Below are positions 62,431 to 64,000 of a stretch of DNA of 64,000 nucleotides, one piece after another; within the stretch, counting starts at the first letter, position 1, and each line of letters begins with the position of its first letter. The translations under genes and the position numbers were made by a program. The notes below the pieces were generated by a model. It had not been told where the DNA came from. It did no database searches and saw only the letters and a program-made list of their open reading frames with translations. Source of the DNA: Streptomyces griseoruber (lineage in GTDB: Bacteria > Actinomycetota > Actinomycetes > Streptomycetales > Streptomycetaceae); the NCBI RefSeq assembly GCF_001514205.1, contig NZ_KQ948779.1, positions 134,955-198,954 of the forward strand. The letters run 5' to 3'.

Positions 62431-63336
62431 CTAGAAGACGCTGACGCCGTACGCGCTCAGGGCCTCGGCCACCGGCTGGAAGAAGGTCGTACCGCCGGAG
62501 GTGCAGTTGCCGCTGCCGCCGGAGGTCAGACCGTAGGCGATGCCGCTGGTGGAGTACAGCGGGCCACCGGAGTCGCCGCCCTCGGCGCAGACGTTGGTCT
62601 GGATCATGCCGTAGACGATGTCGCCGCTGCCGTAGTTCACGGTGGCGTTCAGCGCGGTGACCCGGCCGCTGTGGATGCCGGTGGTCGAGCCGTCACGGTA
62701 GACCGTGGTGCCGACGCTGGGCGTGCCCGAGCTGGTGATGTCCGTGTTGCCCGCGGTGCCGGACTTGGTGACCGAGCTGTTGGTGTAGCGGACCAGCGCG
62801 TAGTCGTTGGTCGGGAAGCTGTAGCTGACGTTCGTGCCCAGCGTGGTCGTCTGACCGGAGTTGGAGTACCAGGTCGAGGCGACCTCGCCGCAGTGGCCGG
62901 CGGTGAGGAAGTAGTAGGTGCTGCCGCTGACCACGTTGAAGCCGAGCGAGCAGCGGTAGCCGCCGCCGTAGATGGCGTCGCCGCCCGCGATGAGCTTGTT
63001 GAACTTGCCGGGGGTGTGCTTGATCGTGAGGGCGCCGGCGTTGCTGCCCGCGGCCTCCTTGATCTTCGCGATCTCGGCGTCGGAGACGGTGCTGTCGACG
63101 GTGACGAGAAGGCGGTTGGTCTTGCTGTCCACGGCCCAGGCGGTGCCCGGGACGTCCGCCTGGAGCACGGAGGTGCCCGCGCTCTTCAGCTGGGCGGAGC
63201 TGAAGGTGGCGGTGTCCGCCGCGCTCGCGTGGGGGATCGCGACGGCGGCCGCGGCCACGAGTCCGGTGGTGACGGCGATCAGCCGGCTCCGTCTCGAGAT
63301 GCCACGGGTGGTGGGGGTGGTGCGCTTGATCCTCAC
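62431..63336 (-). CDS. Secreted streptogrisin-type serine protease (S1E)
   Basis: A 301-residue preproprotease starting at GTG (MRIKRTTPTTRGISRRSRLI). A signal peptide (to about AIPHASA), an about 75-residue propeptide (FSSAQLKSAGTSVLQADVPG...), then the mature enzyme IAGGDAIYGGGYRCSLGFNV, close to my memory of streptogrisin B. The triad lies in LTAGHC, NDYALV and EGGDSGGPLY. Six cysteines can pair. It is a broad-specificity extracellular protease, autoprocessed at the pro-mature junction. Confidence 0.95.
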   Translation of the reverse strand: MRIKRTTPTTRGISRRSRLIAVTTGLVAAAAVAIPHASAADTATFSSAQLKSAGTSVLQADVPGTAWAVDSKTNRLLVTVDSTVSDAEIAKIKEAAGSNAGALTIKHTPGKFNKLIAGGDAIYGGGYRCSLGFNVVSGSTYYFLTAGHCGEVASTWYSNSGQTTTLGTNVSYSFPTNDYALVRYTNSSVTKSGTAGNTDITSSGTPSVGTTVYRDGSTTGIHSGRVTALNATVNYGSGDIVYGMIQTNVCAEGGDSGGPLYSTSGIAYGLTSGGSGNCTSGGTTFFQPVAEALSAYGVSVF

Positions 63337-63563
63337 GTTTCGTTCCCTCCCAGGGGAAGTCGGGGGCCCGTCGTGTGGGGTCGGGGCCCGTGAGGCGCAG
63401 CCAGGATCAGACGTTCGCCCGGATTCCGGACACGCCGTGACCCTGACAAGCGCTGAGGGGGAGTATTCGGCCGAACGGCCGGTCGGCGCAAGGGCGCCTT
63501 TCGGCCGTCAGACCTTGAACGAACTGCGTGAGTTGAGCCCTCTTGGAGGCCTCTTGCCCCAGC

Positions 63564-64000
63564 TCAGACCAGGTTGCGCTCCCCTGCCTCGATCTCCACG
63601 TCGAGAGTGTTCCCCGGTGGCGGGAAGGGGCAGATGAAAGCGTCGGCGAATGCACACGGAGGCAGTACGGCACGGTTGAAGTCCACGGTCGTGCGCCCCT
63701 CGTCGTCGGGGGCATCCGGATGGAGGAACCGGAACCGATGGCTGCTCACCCCACTGGTGGAGTCGGCGAACACCGCCCACAGCGAGCCGTCGCCCTGCAC
63801 GCTCACCTGGAGCGTGTGCTCCCGCCCGTCGAGGACGAACGTCAGTTCCCCGCCGAGCCCGAGGCCGCGTTCGCGTCCGTCGGCGTTCGGGACCCGGACG
63901 GTCCGGTTCTCGCCGTACGGCGTGAAGCGCCCCGGCACCGACCAGCGCGCCTCGTACGGGGTGGCCTCGACACCCCGGAACAGGCGCCGGGCCTCGGCCG
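63564..64000 (-). CDS. DUF1684 protein, 5' partial
   Basis: The frame is open through the window edge: AEARRLFRGVEATPYEARWS leads into VPGRFTPYGENRTVRVPNAD and the DUF1684 core (VDFNRAVLPPCAFADAFICP, FPPPGNTLDVEIEAGER). DUF1684 proteins are usually about 250-280 residues; about 145 are visible, so the N-terminal half lies outside. Function unknown. The 63337-63563 gap holds the promoter of the protease and a CGGCCG-AA-CGGCCG palindrome near 63467. Confidence 0.92.
   Translation of the reverse strand, partial: AEARRLFRGVEATPYEARWSVPGRFTPYGENRTVRVPNADGRERGLGLGGELTFVLDGREHTLQVSVQGDGSLWAVFADSTSGVSSHRFRFLHPDAPDDEGRTTVDFNRAVLPPCAFADAFICPFPPPGNTLDVEIEAGERNLV

Overview
The window is about 70% GC or higher, with strong third-position G/C, GTG and TTG starts, GTGA/ATGA gene overlaps, secreted streptogrisin-type proteases and many TetR regulators. 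Together these indicate a Streptomyces chromosome. The gene order (SoxR, homogentisate dioxygenase, GDSL lipase, class-2 lipase, DnaE2/ImuB-like) matches my memory of the SCO169x-SCO174x part of the S. coelicolor core; that synteny is recalled, not computed. I saw no rRNA, tRNA, CRISPR array, insertion sequence or prophage.

Bases 1-5300 hold an acyl-CoA locus: an APH-family kinase plus a divergent acyl-CoA dehydrogenase on the + strand, facing an SDR - CoA ligase - TetR operon on the - strand. The combination resembles 4-hydroxy/4-oxo-acid catabolism (LvaA/LvaC, ACAD10/11). 5400-13800: alpha/beta hydrolase, large penicillin-acylase-type hydrolase, Rnl5-type RNA ligase, SoxR, MaoC dehydratase, TetR and a YiaA/B membrane protein. 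13800-19100: acyl-CoA dehydrogenase and divergent TetR, a decayed EamA transporter, and an alcohol/aldehyde dehydrogenase operon. 19100-25800: class F sortase with a secreted partner, MFS and CitMHS transporters, and a molybdopterin oxidoreductase.

26000-39200: TetR, lipoprotein, hmgA with a GntR regulator and a stand-alone type ISP specificity-like protein, a cellulose-synthase-like glycosyltransferase coupled to a GH26-like hydrolase, a PQQ-propeller Ser/Thr kinase, and a TetR with a daunorubicin-type ABC exporter. 39300-47600: an ECF sigma/anti-sigma pair divergent from a DUF4331 - TPR - NicO metal-transporter cluster, then a second Ser/Thr kinase. 47600-56000: SGNH lipase, AAA ATPase, DUF72, GntR, GNAT proteins, DUF402, methyltransferase, a small protein behind a possible RNA switch, and a lipase. 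55300-60140: an SOS mutasome-like operon (DnaE2, catalytically dead Y-family protein, small ORF) behind two LexA boxes. 60180-64000: two S1 proteases, an SPFH protein and a partial DUF1684 protein.

The most informative non-coding signal is four families of paired palindromes at TetR-linked promoters. They let me group genes into small local regulons: the CoA-ligase operon with the molybdopterin oxidoreductase; MaoC with its TetR; the acyl-CoA dehydrogenase with the aldehyde/alcohol dehydrogenase operon; and the ABC exporter with its TetR.
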